In this document: positions 21,618 to 30,829 of the stretch, piece after piece
How positions within the stretch are numbered: the first letter of the stretch is position 1
Layout: every line of letters begins with the position of its first letter
Origin: an uncultured Gammaproteobacteria bacterium
GTDB taxonomy: Bacteria > Pseudomonadota > Gammaproteobacteria > Magnimaribacterales > Magnimaribacteraceae
Assembly (NCBI GenBank): GCA_913042085.1
Contig: CAJWKH010000002.1
Coordinates: 1 to 57,590, forward strand
Reading direction: 5' to 3'
Length of the DNA stretch: 57,590 nucleotides
Made by a program: the position numbers and the translations under genes
The notes under the pieces: generated by a model
Told to the model about the DNA's origin: nothing
Database searches by the model: none
Seen by the model: the letters and a program-made list of their open reading frames with translations, nothing else

Positions 21618-21890
21618 TTAAGTTTGTGGCAAGTCTTCAGCAGAAAGACCTTCAGAGAATTCTTGCTCCAAATCAGCAATATCAACCTTAAGATCATTAA
21701 TATTCTCAGTTGATACTGTCCCGGCTTCAATTTCTCTAAGTGCCATAACTGTAGGCTTATCATCTTCCCATTCAAGTGTAGGGCGTCTTCCACCAGTTGC
21801 AAGTTGGCGTGCTCTTTTTGCAGCCAATATGATTAATTCGTATCTAGTACTAACCTTTTCTAAACAATCTTCTACAGTGATTCTAGCCAT
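21618..21890 (-). CDS. rpoZ: RNA polymerase omega subunit
   Basis: [34 protein letters not shown]; between gmk and spoT. Confidence 0.95.
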   Translation of the reverse strand: MARITVEDCLEKVSTRYELIILAAKRARQLATGGRRPTLEWEDDKPTVMALREIEAGTVSTENINDLKVDIADLEQEFSEGLSAEDLPQT

Positions 21891-21911
21891 AATTAATATA
21901 CTCTTAAGTAA

Positions 21912-21926
21912 GGGGTGGGCATTCTA
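21912..21926 (-). promoter_or_regulatory. Candidate -10 TAGAAT plus GC-rich discriminator upstream of rpoZ
   Basis: Minus strand TAGAAT-GCCCACCCC at 21926..21912; no convincing -35. Confidence 0.35.
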
Positions 21927-21938
21927 ATGCAAAGTGCT

Positions 21939-22556
21939 CTATTGATCCAGCAAATGAGATAAACATTTTCTTGTAAATGCTTCTCTTTCCTTGTTAATGT
22001 CTGAGTTAGAGTACATCGCATATTTCAGGTCCATAAAAGCAAGATCAAAATCATCATTAGTTAACAAATAGTCAAAATCCTTGCCGGAAAGAACTTCTTC
22101 TTTTGCCTCTGAAAGCCTTTTTTCTATAGTTTTTTCACTATCCTGGCCTCTATTATCTAGTCTATTTCTTAAGTCTTCGTAAGAAGGAGGGATAATGAAG
22201 ATAGTTTTAGCATCCGGATAAGTATTCTTTACTTGTATAGCGCCTTGGACATCGAGTTCTAATATAACATCAAATCCTTGAGAGATTGTCGACTCAACCC
22301 AATCTCTAGGTGTTCCATAAAGGTTTCCAAAAACTTTCGCGTATTCAAGGAAATTTCCTTCATCAATCTTTTTATTGAACTCTGCTTCATTTACAAAGAA
22401 ATAGGCGACACCCTCTTCTTCGTTTTTCCTTTTCTCCCTAGTCGTGCAAGAAACACCCAATTTAGCTTTAGAGGCCAGTCCTTCATCTAAAACCTTTTGG
22501 ATTAAAGAAGTTTTACCAGTGCCCGAGGGTGCAGAAATAACAAATAATTGAGCCAT
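21939..22556 (-). CDS. gmk: Guanylate kinase
   Basis: FVISAPSGTGKTSLIQKVL...SCTTREKRKNEEEGVAYFFV...VILELDVQGAIQVK. Confidence 0.96.
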   Translation of the reverse strand: MAQLFVISAPSGTGKTSLIQKVLDEGLASKAKLGVSCTTREKRKNEEEGVAYFFVNEAEFNKKIDEGNFLEYAKVFGNLYGTPRDWVESTISQGFDVILELDVQGAIQVKNTYPDAKTIFIIPPSYEDLRNRLDNRGQDSEKTIEKRLSEAKEEVLSGKDFDYLLTNDDFDLAFMDLKYAMYSNSDINKEREAFTRKCLSHLLDQ

Positions 22557-22621
22557 AAATTAAAAAGAAGTTTATTGTAGGTTAAATGCATTAAAATGAT
22601 GAAGTTTTTAACAAACTTTTT

Positions 22622-23251
22622 ATGAAAGATAGAGAAAACAATTTTTTTGAGCTTGCGATAAAGGCTGAGGCTCTTCTTTTAGGTGATTTTACCTTGAAGT
22701 CTGGAAGAAAGAGTCCTTATTTTTTTAATATCAGTTCTTTCTTTGAGTTAGGCTTTATTAATGAATTGTCTAATTTATATGCAAATTTAATTGAGGAAGA
22801 AGAAATTCAATTTGATGTAATTTTTGGTCCTGCTTATAAAGGTATACCGCTTGCAGCAGCAGTTGCAACAATTATTAGTGGAAGAACATCAAACTTAATC
22901 TCAATTAGTTTCGATAGGAAAGAAGAAAAAACTCATGGAGAAGGTGGAAAAATAGTGGGTAGTGTTGCAGGAAAGAAAGTTCTAATTTTAGACGACGTCT
23001 TAACTGCTGGGACTGCATTAAATCAATCCATAGAATTAGTTAGAGGAATGGGAGGCGAGGTTGTTTCTTCTTTAGTTGCGCTTGATAGAGAAGAGCTTGT
23101 AGGGGGAGTTCTAGCTAGAGACTTAATAGGAGAGAAAACAAACTCAAAATTATTATCGATAGCAACTATTTCTCAACTAGTAGATTTCTTCAACCAAACA
23201 AATAAAACAAAAGAAGCCCAACTAATAGAAGAATACTTATCTAAGCAATAA
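22622..23251 (+). CDS. pyrE: Orotate phosphoribosyltransferase
   Basis: DFTLKSGRKSPYFFNISSF...FGPAYKGIPLAAA...KVLILDDVLTAGTA. Confidence 0.95.
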   Translation: MKDRENNFFELAIKAEALLLGDFTLKSGRKSPYFFNISSFFELGFINELSNLYANLIEEEEIQFDVIFGPAYKGIPLAAAVATIISGRTSNLISISFDRKEEKTHGEGGKIVGSVAGKKVLILDDVLTAGTALNQSIELVRGMGGEVVSSLVALDREELVGGVLARDLIGEKTNSKLLSIATISQLVDFFNQTNKTKEAQLIEEYLSKQ

Positions 23252-23838
23252 TGTTTACAGGGATTGTTCAAGAAATAGGTGAAATTAAGGAATGCAATAA
23301 GACCCCCTCTGGAAAAACTATAGAGGTCTTAGCAACTAATTCTTTTACAGAAAATCTTAAGAAAGGTGCAAGCGTTTCGGTAAATGGCGTTTGTTTAACG
23401 GCAGTAAGTTCAAGTAATGGCAATATGATCTTTGATGTAATTCAGGAGACTTTAAGAATCACTAATTTAGACGATATTCAAGTTGGCAGTATGGTTAACC
23501 TAGAAAGGTCTCTCAAATATGGAGACGAAGTAGGCGGTCATATACTTTCTGGTCATGTTTCATATAAAGCTCAATCTAGATTGATCCGAAACGATGGAGA
23601 AATAGAATTAAGAATTGAATGCCTTAAAGAATGGTTAGACTTTGTATTTCTCAAAGGGTATGTGGCAATTAACGGAGCTAGTTTAACTGTAGCTAAGAAA
23701 GAGAAGGGTAGCTTTTCAGTATTTTTAATTCCAGAGACATTAAATGCTACCAATTTATCGGAGTCCTTTGAAAACTCTTTTTTAAATATAGAGCTAGATC
23801 AATCTACTTATTCATCCGCAAAAGCACAAAGAGATTAA
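23251..23838 (+). CDS. ribE: Riboflavin synthase alpha subunit
   Basis: MFTGIVQEIGEI...VSVNGVCLTAV...QETLRITNL...GDEVGGHILSGHV...INGASLTVA; tandem lumazine-binding domains. Confidence 0.92.
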   Translation: MFTGIVQEIGEIKECNKTPSGKTIEVLATNSFTENLKKGASVSVNGVCLTAVSSSNGNMIFDVIQETLRITNLDDIQVGSMVNLERSLKYGDEVGGHILSGHVSYKAQSRLIRNDGEIELRIECLKEWLDFVFLKGYVAINGASLTVAKKEKGSFSVFLIPETLNATNLSESFENSFLNIELDQSTYSSAKAQRD

Positions 23839-24290
23839 TCTGAAAGGTTTTCTTTCACTATCTTACTAACCAAACCCATATCAGCATTACCTTGTATTCT
23901 TTGTTTTAAAGACCCCATTACTTTTCCCATATCTTGAGGTCCAGAAGCAGAAATTTCTTTAATAACTTCTGTTACTATTAAAGAGAGCTCTTCTTCACTT
24001 AATTGTTCCGGTAAGTAATCAGAAAGAATATTAATTTCATTCTGTTCTTTTTCCGCCAATTCACTTCTACCCGCTTCGGAGAATTGAGAATAAGAATCCT
24101 TTCTTTGTTTTATCATTTTTTGTAGGATTTGAATTACTTGCTCATCTTCAAGATCTATCCTTTTATCTATTTCTTCTTTCTTTAATTCAGAAATGGCCAT
24201 TCTAAGAGTGGATGTGGTTTCTTTATCCCTATTCTTCATAGAAACCTTAACAGCTTCTTCTATAAGAGGTCTGATAGTTTGGTTTGCCAT
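23835..24290 (-). CDS. yqeY: GatB/YqeY domain protein
   Basis: DKETTSTLRMAISELKKEEIDKR...QILQKMIKQRKDSYSQFSEAGRSELAEKEQ...DMGKVMGSLK. Confidence 0.92.
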   Translation of the reverse strand: MANQTIRPLIEEAVKVSMKNRDKETTSTLRMAISELKKEEIDKRIDLEDEQVIQILQKMIKQRKDSYSQFSEAGRSELAEKEQNEINILSDYLPEQLSEEELSLIVTEVIKEISASGPQDMGKVMGSLKQRIQGNADMGLVSKIVKENLSD

Positions 24291-24305
24291 ATTGGCTCCT
24301 TAGTT

Positions 24306-24521
24306 TTAGAAACGGGGCGGTCTGCCTAATCTGTTCTTTCTTTGATTTTTTTGTTCTCTTTTAACTGCAGCTGCTTTTTTTCTTTTTAAAACAGAAGTTG
24401 GTTTTTCGTAGAACTCACGTTTTCTGACTTCAGGAATTATTCCAGCTTTCTCACATGCACGTTTGAACTTTCGCAGTCCTACATCGAATGATTCATTTGG
24501 TCGTATTTTTACTGAAGGCAT
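24306..24521 (-). CDS. rpsU: 30S ribosomal protein bS21
   Basis: [28 protein letters not shown]...[21 protein letters not shown]. Confidence 0.97.
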   Translation of the reverse strand: MPSVKIRPNESFDVGLRKFKRACEKAGIIPEVRKREFYEKPTSVLKRKKAAAVKREQKNQRKNRLGRPPRF

Positions 24522-24540
24522 ATAAATTCCCTTATGGGAT

Positions 24541-24551
24541 GCGCAATTCTA
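24541..24551 (-). promoter_or_regulatory. Candidate -10 TAGAAT with TGCGCATCCC discriminator upstream of rpsU
   Basis: Minus strand TAGAAT (24551..24546) then TGCGCA; -35-like TTTCCA at 24574..24569. Confidence 0.4.
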
Positions 24552-24623
24552 TAGAACCAATTTTATTTTGGAAAGTCTTTCTTTTTTTTAATTTTTGACG
24601 AGAATAGCTTAAACCAAACAAAA

Positions 24624-25625
24624 ATGAATATTTTAGGAATCGAAACATCTTGTGATGAAACAGGCATTGCTATTTATAACACTGAGAAGCAATCTATTAT
24701 TTCAGAGCAGTTATTTAGCCAAGCCTCTAAGCATGCAGAGTACGGAGGTGTAGTTCCAGAACTGGCTTCTAGAGATCACTTAATCAAAATAATACCTCTA
24801 ATTAAGCTTACCTTAGAAGAAGTCGAGCTTGAATTTAGTGATTTAGATGGCATAGCTTATACAGCAGGACCTGGTTTAAGAGGTCCTCTTTTAATAGGAG
24901 CGTCTATGGCTAAATCACTTGCTTTTAGCCTGAAGATACCTTCAATAGGAATTCATCATATGGAAGCGCATTTGTTAATAAATCTTTTAGAAGATCCTGC
25001 ACCTAAATTCCCTTTTCTTACCTTACTTATATCGGGCGGGCATTGTCTTTTAATAAATGCGAAAGAGATGGGTTCATATGAAATAGTAGGACAAACTATT
25101 GATGATGCTGTTGGAGAAGCTTTTGATAAAGTATCTAAACTCCTAGAACTAGGATATCCAGGAGGGCCTTTAATAGAAAAGCTTGCTGAATCAGGAGATT
25201 CATCTGCTTTTAGTTTTCCAAGACCTATGACTAATAAAGACAATCTAGATTTTAGCTTCAGCGGTTTAAAAACAGCGGTCTTTTATACTCTCAAGGACAC
25301 TAAATTTATAAATAAACAGATTAAGGCTAATATTGCAGCTTCTTTTCAAGACGCTGTTGCTGATACTCTTTTGATCAAATCAAGGAAAGCATTAGAAGAA
25401 ACTAAACAAAATGAGTTAGTTATTGGAGGTGGAGTGGCTTCTAATAAATATATAAGAAAGAAGTTAGTTGAAGGCCTTAAGGATAATAAAATATATTTTC
25501 CGCCGCTTGAACGTTGCACTGACAATGGAGCGATGGTTGCCTTTGCTGGAAGTTTTTATTTAAGCAATAATAATCATGCTAAAAATGATCTAGTCCGACC
25601 CAAGTGGCCTTTATCAGAGTTATGA
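24624..25625 (+). CDS. tsaD: tRNA N6-adenosine threonylcarbamoyltransferase
   Basis: ILGIETSCDETGIAIY...GIHHMEAHLL...LLISGGHC...VIGGGVASNKYIR. Confidence 0.97.
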   Translation: MNILGIETSCDETGIAIYNTEKQSIISEQLFSQASKHAEYGGVVPELASRDHLIKIIPLIKLTLEEVELEFSDLDGIAYTAGPGLRGPLLIGASMAKSLAFSLKIPSIGIHHMEAHLLINLLEDPAPKFPFLTLLISGGHCLLINAKEMGSYEIVGQTIDDAVGEAFDKVSKLLELGYPGGPLIEKLAESGDSSAFSFPRPMTNKDNLDFSFSGLKTAVFYTLKDTKFINKQIKANIAASFQDAVADTLLIKSRKALEETKQNELVIGGGVASNKYIRKKLVEGLKDNKIYFPPLERCTDNGAMVAFAGSFYLSNNNHAKNDLVRPKWPLSEL

Positions 25626-25626
25626 T

Positions 25627-25974
25627 ATGGATAAAGTATTTATAAATAACCTTCAAGTAGAAACAATCATTGGCATCTTTGATTGGGAGAGAGAGGTTAG
25701 GCAGGTTGTTTCAATTGATCTTGAAATGGAATTTGATAACAAAAAGGCTGCTAAGTCTGATGACATTAAAGATGCACTTGATTATAAGAAGATAGGAAAG
25801 AGAATAACCGCTTTCGTTGAAAAATCTAAATATAAACTGATTGAAAGGCTTGCCGAACAAATAGCTAAACTAGTTTTAAAAGAGTTTCCTGTTTCCAGTT
25901 TAATAGTTTCTGTAAACAAACCTGGTGCCATGAGAGGTTCAGAATCAGTTGGTATAAGAATTACCAGACCCTAA
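25627..25974 (+). CDS. folB: Dihydroneopterin aldolase
   Basis: VETIIGIFDWEREVRQVVSIDLEM...DYKKIGKRI...KYKLIERLAEQIA. Confidence 0.93.
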   Translation: MDKVFINNLQVETIIGIFDWEREVRQVVSIDLEMEFDNKKAAKSDDIKDALDYKKIGKRITAFVEKSKYKLIERLAEQIAKLVLKEFPVSSLIVSVNKPGAMRGSESVGIRITRP

Positions 25975-26426
25975 TGCATCAAGTTTTTGTCAGTATTGGC
26001 AGCAATATAAATCCTAAGGAAAATATAAAAATAGCTAAGGGTTGTTTAAATAAGCTTTTTGATTGTAAGTACTCAAGTTTATATAACACTAACGCTGAAG
26101 GCTTTGAAGGAAATAAATTTATTAACTGCGTAGTAGGGTTTGAGACAAATCTATTAGTTTCCGAATTACAAAAGCATCTAAAAAAAATAGAGCTTAAGAT
26201 GGGCAGAACTGAAGATCAGAAGGGCATGTCAAATAGAGTTATTGATTTAGATATAATTCTTTATGGGGATCATATTCTTGAAGAGGATAATTTCGATATA
26301 CCCAGTAAAGATATAGAAGATTATCTTTTTGTTCTTGAACCTTTAGCGGAAATAGCTGGAGAATTGCGTCACCCTGTTTCTAAAATATCTTTTTCTGAAC
26401 TATTGAAGCAATTGAAATCTAATTAA
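25974..26426 (+). CDS. folK: 2-amino-4-hydroxy-6-hydroxymethyldihydropteridine pyrophosphokinase
   Basis: VFVSIGSNINPKENI...KMGRTEDQKGMSNRVIDLDIILYGD. Confidence 0.93.
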   Translation: MHQVFVSIGSNINPKENIKIAKGCLNKLFDCKYSSLYNTNAEGFEGNKFINCVVGFETNLLVSELQKHLKKIELKMGRTEDQKGMSNRVIDLDIILYGDHILEEDNFDIPSKDIEDYLFVLEPLAEIAGELRHPVSKISFSELLKQLKSN

Positions 26427-28006
26427 ATATTTTCGCCTATCGCTCTAGCTCTTTCAGTAACTGACTCTTCATCCTCCTTAAGGTGTTTGACAGCCATGAA
26501 AAGAGTTATACAAGGTATTAATAAGATTAATAAGATTATTGCCATGGAAGTTTGCATAGCATCCCCTGGAGCATAACTTTGAGAATCTATAAAGAAGTCA
26601 GCAATTCTGCCCAGAGTATAAGGTCCTAATGCAAGTCCAATCATGCTAAGGGTCAGAATGAAGAACGCGCCTGACATTGCTCTCATTCTTGGTAGTACAA
26701 GATTAGTAACTGTAGTTGCAGCACAACCTACGTACACAGAACTTCCAATGTGGTAAATAAAGTTAAATACTATAGATACATTTTTAGATTCTGTATAAAT
26801 CATCCCTAAACAGCCAAGAGTAGTTACTACTATCCCTCCAACAAAGATTACATATAATCTACCACCTACATACTTTTCTTTAAGTTTATCCCCAAAGTAT
26901 CCTCCTCCTATTACTCCAATGAATGACCCAACGGCAGTTACCAAACCAATAAAAGTTCCAATTTCTAAAGCAGTCATTCCATGATAGTTAATATAGAAGG
27001 GTGGGGTAAATGCTGAATAAGCATAGCCAACAAAAGGAATGCACGGGAAAGATATAAAGGAATAGACTATAGCTTTACTTCTAAACATTAAATTAAAAGC
27101 TACGGGGTCTCGTTCTCTTAAGCTTTGTATCCAAGTGCAAACCAAATATGCGCCAATTCCCCAAGCCACCCATTGCAAAAAGTCCTCAGTTAATTGGTAC
27201 AGTAAAAAACAAACAAGAAAAATAGTTGAAGCAATTAAAAGATTGATTAGTAGAGTTCTTGCCAGGTCCTTTCTACCTATAAAAGATAAAGGTGTTAGCC
27301 CAATAAATTCTTTAAAGGTGTCCTTGAAAGGTTCTTTGCTAGGCTCGGTGACTATACCTTCACTCATACCTCTTATTGGCTCTCTAATGAATGTGAATGT
27401 TATTAGAGAAAGTAAAAGACCCGGTAAACCAACTCCCATGAAGGCTGCTTGCCATCCTTTTAAACCAAAAGGGGCATCGGAAGGATTGGGATAGGCAGTA
27501 TTCCAAGTGTCTAAAATCCAACCGCCTAAGAATAATCCTATTGCTGCTCCTATATATAGACCACTAGAGTATATAGATAAAACCGTTGCTCTTACTTTAG
27601 GAGAGAAATAATCAGATAGAAGAGAATAGGCAGAAGGGGTGGCAGTGGATTCTCCTATACCTACTCCAAATCTGTAGATAGAGAGACTTAAAAAGGATTT
27701 GGCAGTACCAGAAAGTGCAGTCATTAGACTCCAAAAAGCCAACCCGATACTGATAAGGTTTTTCCTATTCCAAGAGTCAGCTAATTTTCCCATTGGTATA
27801 CCTACCACGGAATAGAACACACCAAATGCTGTACCAAATAAGAATCCTATATCGCTATTAGATATTCCCAAATCTGCCTTAATGTCTTCAGCAAGGATTG
27901 AAATAATCTGCCTATCTACAAAATTAAAGATATAAACTACAACCAATAGGCTTAACGCAATTTTTGCGTGTAGGCCACCTACAGCAGAATTTTCATTATC
28001 TGACAT
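26423..28006 (-). CDS. MFS transporter, spinster-like
   Basis: 12-TM-like pattern; NFVDRQIISILAEDIKADLGISNSDIGFLFGTAFGVFYSVVGIPMGKLADSWNRKNLI; GVGIGESTATPSAYSLLSDYFSPKVRATVLSIYSSG. Confidence 0.88.
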   Translation of the reverse strand: MSDNENSAVGGLHAKIALSLLVVVYIFNFVDRQIISILAEDIKADLGISNSDIGFLFGTAFGVFYSVVGIPMGKLADSWNRKNLISIGLAFWSLMTALSGTAKSFLSLSIYRFGVGIGESTATPSAYSLLSDYFSPKVRATVLSIYSSGLYIGAAIGLFLGGWILDTWNTAYPNPSDAPFGLKGWQAAFMGVGLPGLLLSLITFTFIREPIRGMSEGIVTEPSKEPFKDTFKEFIGLTPLSFIGRKDLARTLLINLLIASTIFLVCFLLYQLTEDFLQWVAWGIGAYLVCTWIQSLRERDPVAFNLMFRSKAIVYSFISFPCIPFVGYAYSAFTPPFYINYHGMTALEIGTFIGLVTAVGSFIGVIGGGYFGDKLKEKYVGGRLYVIFVGGIVVTTLGCLGMIYTESKNVSIVFNFIYHIGSSVYVGCAATTVTNLVLPRMRAMSGAFFILTLSMIGLALGPYTLGRIADFFIDSQSYAPGDAMQTSMAIILLILLIPCITLFMAVKHLKEDEESVTERARAIGENI

Positions 28007-28036
28007 TACTTCCCTTTATTTAGGTCTTTTGAAGAA

Positions 28037-28456
28037 TTAAGATTCTATTTTTGCAGTAGCATTTCCAGTGATCACGGCAACATCATTTTGATTGGTTGTT
28101 TCAATTTGAAGATCTACAACCCTTTCACCATCTTGCTCTCTTATATCTATAATCGTTGCGGTGCTGGTCAGGGTATCTCCAGGCCATACCTGATTTGTGA
28201 ACCTAACCCCATACTTTTTAAGCGTTCCATCACCGACATAATCCGTAAGCATTGTTCCTGTTAGGCCCATTGAGAGCATTCCATGTGCAAATACGCTTGG
28301 ATAGCCTGCTACCTGAGTTGTGAATATCTCATCTGTATGGAGAGGGTTGTAATCTCCTGAAGCACCTGCATATTGAACTATTTGTGTTCTCTTCAGGTCC
28401 TCTACCAAAATAGCAGTATGAATATCGCCAATTTTAATTTCGCTTTCTTTTAACAT
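28037..28456 (-). CDS. MaoC-like hot-dog dehydratase
   Basis: YAGASGDYNPLHTDEIFTTQVAGYPSVFAHGMLSMGL: R-hydratase D-x-N-P-x-H motif. Confidence 0.88.
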   Translation of the reverse strand: MLKESEIKIGDIHTAILVEDLKRTQIVQYAGASGDYNPLHTDEIFTTQVAGYPSVFAHGMLSMGLTGTMLTDYVGDGTLKKYGVRFTNQVWPGDTLTSTATIIDIREQDGERVVDLQIETTNQNDVAVITGNATAKIES

Positions 28457-28466
28457 ATTATTTTCC

Positions 28467-28973
28467 TTAACTGTCGACAGCTCTTTCCGTTTGCACACCT
28501 ACGCCCGTCGCTGTGATTACTAAATCACCATTTTGATTTCTATATTCAGTAACACTCTCGCTGAATTTAAGTTTCCCTGCTCTTTTGCTTTCTTTCTCCC
28601 AAGAATTACCTGGTTTTGTAGTAGCACTTAATACGTCACCAGCTTTTACGGGAAGGTGATATTCAAAATGCTGTTCTGCGTGAAGACCCATTGCTGCTCC
28701 GCCGCCCCCACTTTCTCCAGAACCTGAAGAAGGTTTAGCCCCAGACGCTTCCTTGCCCGAACCGAACCAACCCTCTCCACCGACCTTAGGTCTTAAGAAG
28801 TAGTTAGGATCAAATTGAGCACTAGATTGAGCAAAAGTAGGGGGAGCTATTATTCCTCCTACATCAGATTTTTTTGCGTATTCTTCATCGTGATAAACAG
28901 GATTGGCATCCCCAACTGATCTAGCAAACATCATTATGTGACTTGCTTCTACTAAAAATTTATCTATAGCCAT
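28467..28973 (-). CDS. FAS1-like/MaoC N-terminal-type dehydratase domain protein
   Basis: MMFARSVGDANPVYHDEEYAKKSDVGGIIAPPTFAQSSAQFD; Gly/Ser-rich insertion; paired with MaoC gene. Confidence 0.8.
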   Translation of the reverse strand: MAIDKFLVEASHIMMFARSVGDANPVYHDEEYAKKSDVGGIIAPPTFAQSSAQFDPNYFLRPKVGGEGWFGSGKEASGAKPSSGSGESGGGGAAMGLHAEQHFEYHLPVKAGDVLSATTKPGNSWEKESKRAGKLKFSESVTEYRNQNGDLVITATGVGVQTERAVDS

Positions 28974-28991
28974 GTTTTCTCCTATATCTAT

Positions 28992-30044
28992 CTAAAAATT
29001 ATCTTCAATTAATTTCCAAGCCCCTTCAGCTAAAGGCCTAACCCTAGCTCTCATAACCTCAGCATTCTCATTTGCTGCAGTGCCATCTCTTACTCTTCCA
29101 AGTATACCTTGAAGTATTCCAGCAGATTTAAATAAATTGTAGGCCATGTAAAGTTCCCACTCTTTTTCAAGATCAAATCCACTTTTTTCTATATACATCG
29201 AAACATATTCTTTTTCAGTAGGTATTCCTTTTTCTTTGCAGTAATTTTCATCTGCCAATAATGGGTTGAGTCTATATTGCATGCAATGGTAACTAAAATC
29301 AGCACAAGGATCTCCTAAAGTAGACAACTCCCAATCCAAAATAGCTATTACATCTGGTTTTTCTTTATGAATCATAAGGTTAGTAAGGCTGAAATCTCCA
29401 TGAACAATTCTAAGAGGTTTGTCTGATGGCAAATTATCAGGTAACCATTCAATCAATTTATTCATATCTTCAATTTCTTCTGTTTCGGAATCTTGATATT
29501 GCTTTGTCCATATGGAAACTTGTCTTCCTACATAATTACCGGGTTTTCCAAAAGTTTCTAATCCTATTTCATATGGATCTACAGAATGAAGAGAAGCCAT
29601 AGTAGAGTTCATTGAAGAATAGACGCCATAAGATTCTTCTTTGGAATGGTCATTCATTGATGGATCCCATAAGACCCTTCCATCCATGTATTCCATTAAA
29701 TAAAAAGCTGTCCCAATGATACTTTCATCTTCACAGAGCGCATAACTGGTCGGGACAGGCACATCTGTCTGGTTTAAAGCAGTAATTACTCTATATTCTC
29801 TATCAACTGCATGAGCAGACTTTAAGAGCTTGCCCGGAGGCTTTCTTCTTAAGACATAAGATTTAGAAGGTGTAACAACTTTATAAGTAGGGTTAGATTG
29901 CCCTCCTTTAAACTCTTCAATTGAAATTTTTCCATCAAATCCAATTACGTTTGCTTGCATGTATTCTTGGAGTGCTGCTGAGTCTATGGCGTGCTTTTCC
30001 AGCACTTGCATAGTTCCTGTGTTCTCATTTTCTTTGAATTCCAT
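28992..30044 (-). CDS. Phosphotransferase family protein (APH fold, ACAD10/11 kinase-like)
   Basis: FKGGQSNPTYKV...YVLRRKPPGKLLKSAHAVDREYRV...IVHGDFSLTNLMIHKEKPDVIAILDWELSTLGDPCADFSYH. Confidence 0.88.
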   Translation of the reverse strand: MEFKENENTGTMQVLEKHAIDSAALQEYMQANVIGFDGKISIEEFKGGQSNPTYKVVTPSKSYVLRRKPPGKLLKSAHAVDREYRVITALNQTDVPVPTSYALCEDESIIGTAFYLMEYMDGRVLWDPSMNDHSKEESYGVYSSMNSTMASLHSVDPYEIGLETFGKPGNYVGRQVSIWTKQYQDSETEEIEDMNKLIEWLPDNLPSDKPLRIVHGDFSLTNLMIHKEKPDVIAILDWELSTLGDPCADFSYHCMQYRLNPLLADENYCKEKGIPTEKEYVSMYIEKSGFDLEKEWELYMAYNLFKSAGILQGILGRVRDGTAANENAEVMRARVRPLAEGAWKLIEDNF

Positions 30045-30097
30045 ATATAGATAAGTTAAACCAGTTAAAGGTTAATTTAAAGAGTTAAATGAATATT

Positions 30098-30829
30098 TTA
30101 AAAAGAAAATCTACCGCCATCTACATTAATTATCTGACCAGTTATGTATTTAGATTGCGTTAGGAAAAAAATTGACGAGGCTATGTCTTCTGGTTTACCC
30201 GTCCTTCCTATGGCTACCTTTCTTAAGATGGATTCCTTTTCTTGATCTGATAAATCTTTGTCATCTGGCCAAAGGATAGCACCGGGAGCAATTCCATTCA
30301 CTCTAACTTCAGGAGCTAGTTCTTTTGCCAATGATTTTGTTATTCCCTCTAATGCCGACTTAGCTGCTGTATATAAGCTGTAATCTTTAATACCATTCTT
30401 TACTAAACTATCAGAGATGTTGACTACACATCCTTTTGCTTTTTTTAGATGATGAGATAAAGCTTGGGTTAAGAATAGGGGCGTAGTTACATTAGTATCC
30501 GTTAAGTCCCTCCATTCGACTAAAGAAGCTTTTTCTAAAGGAGTTGGATAAAAACTCGAAGCATTATTGACTAAAACATCTAAGGTTTCGGTTATTTCAT
30601 TAACTTTGTCTATAAGTTCATTAATAGAAGTATCAGAGTTAAAATTTGCTTTTATTACCGAACAAGAATTCTTTCGAATCTTGTTTAGTCCTTCTTTCAT
30701 AGTTTTAGCTTCTGCTTCTGAAGTATTGTAATGAAGAATTATGTTGAAACCTTTTTCATGTAGGTACCTTGCTGTTGTGGCTCCAATTCTTTTCGCACCA
30801 CCCGTTATCAGAACAAATTTTTCCGTCAT
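30098..30829 (-). CDS. SDR family oxidoreductase, pteridine reductase-like
   Basis: LITGGAKRIGATTARYLHEKGFNIILHYN...LVNNASSFYPTPL...YTAAKSALEGITKSLAKELAPEVRVNGIAPGAILWP. Confidence 0.87.
   Translation of the reverse strand: MTEKFVLITGGAKRIGATTARYLHEKGFNIILHYNTSEAEAKTMKEGLNKIRKNSCSVIKANFNSDTSINELIDKVNEITETLDVLVNNASSFYPTPLEKASLVEWRDLTDTNVTTPLFLTQALSHHLKKAKGCVVNISDSLVKNGIKDYSLYTAAKSALEGITKSLAKELAPEVRVNGIAPGAILWPDDKDLSDQEKESILRKVAIGRTGKPEDIASSIFFLTQSKYITGQIINVDGGRFSF

Noticed and set aside
21581-21802. 73-aa minus-strand ORF overlapping rpoZ
   Set aside because: Out-of-frame reading of rpoZ; no domain signature.
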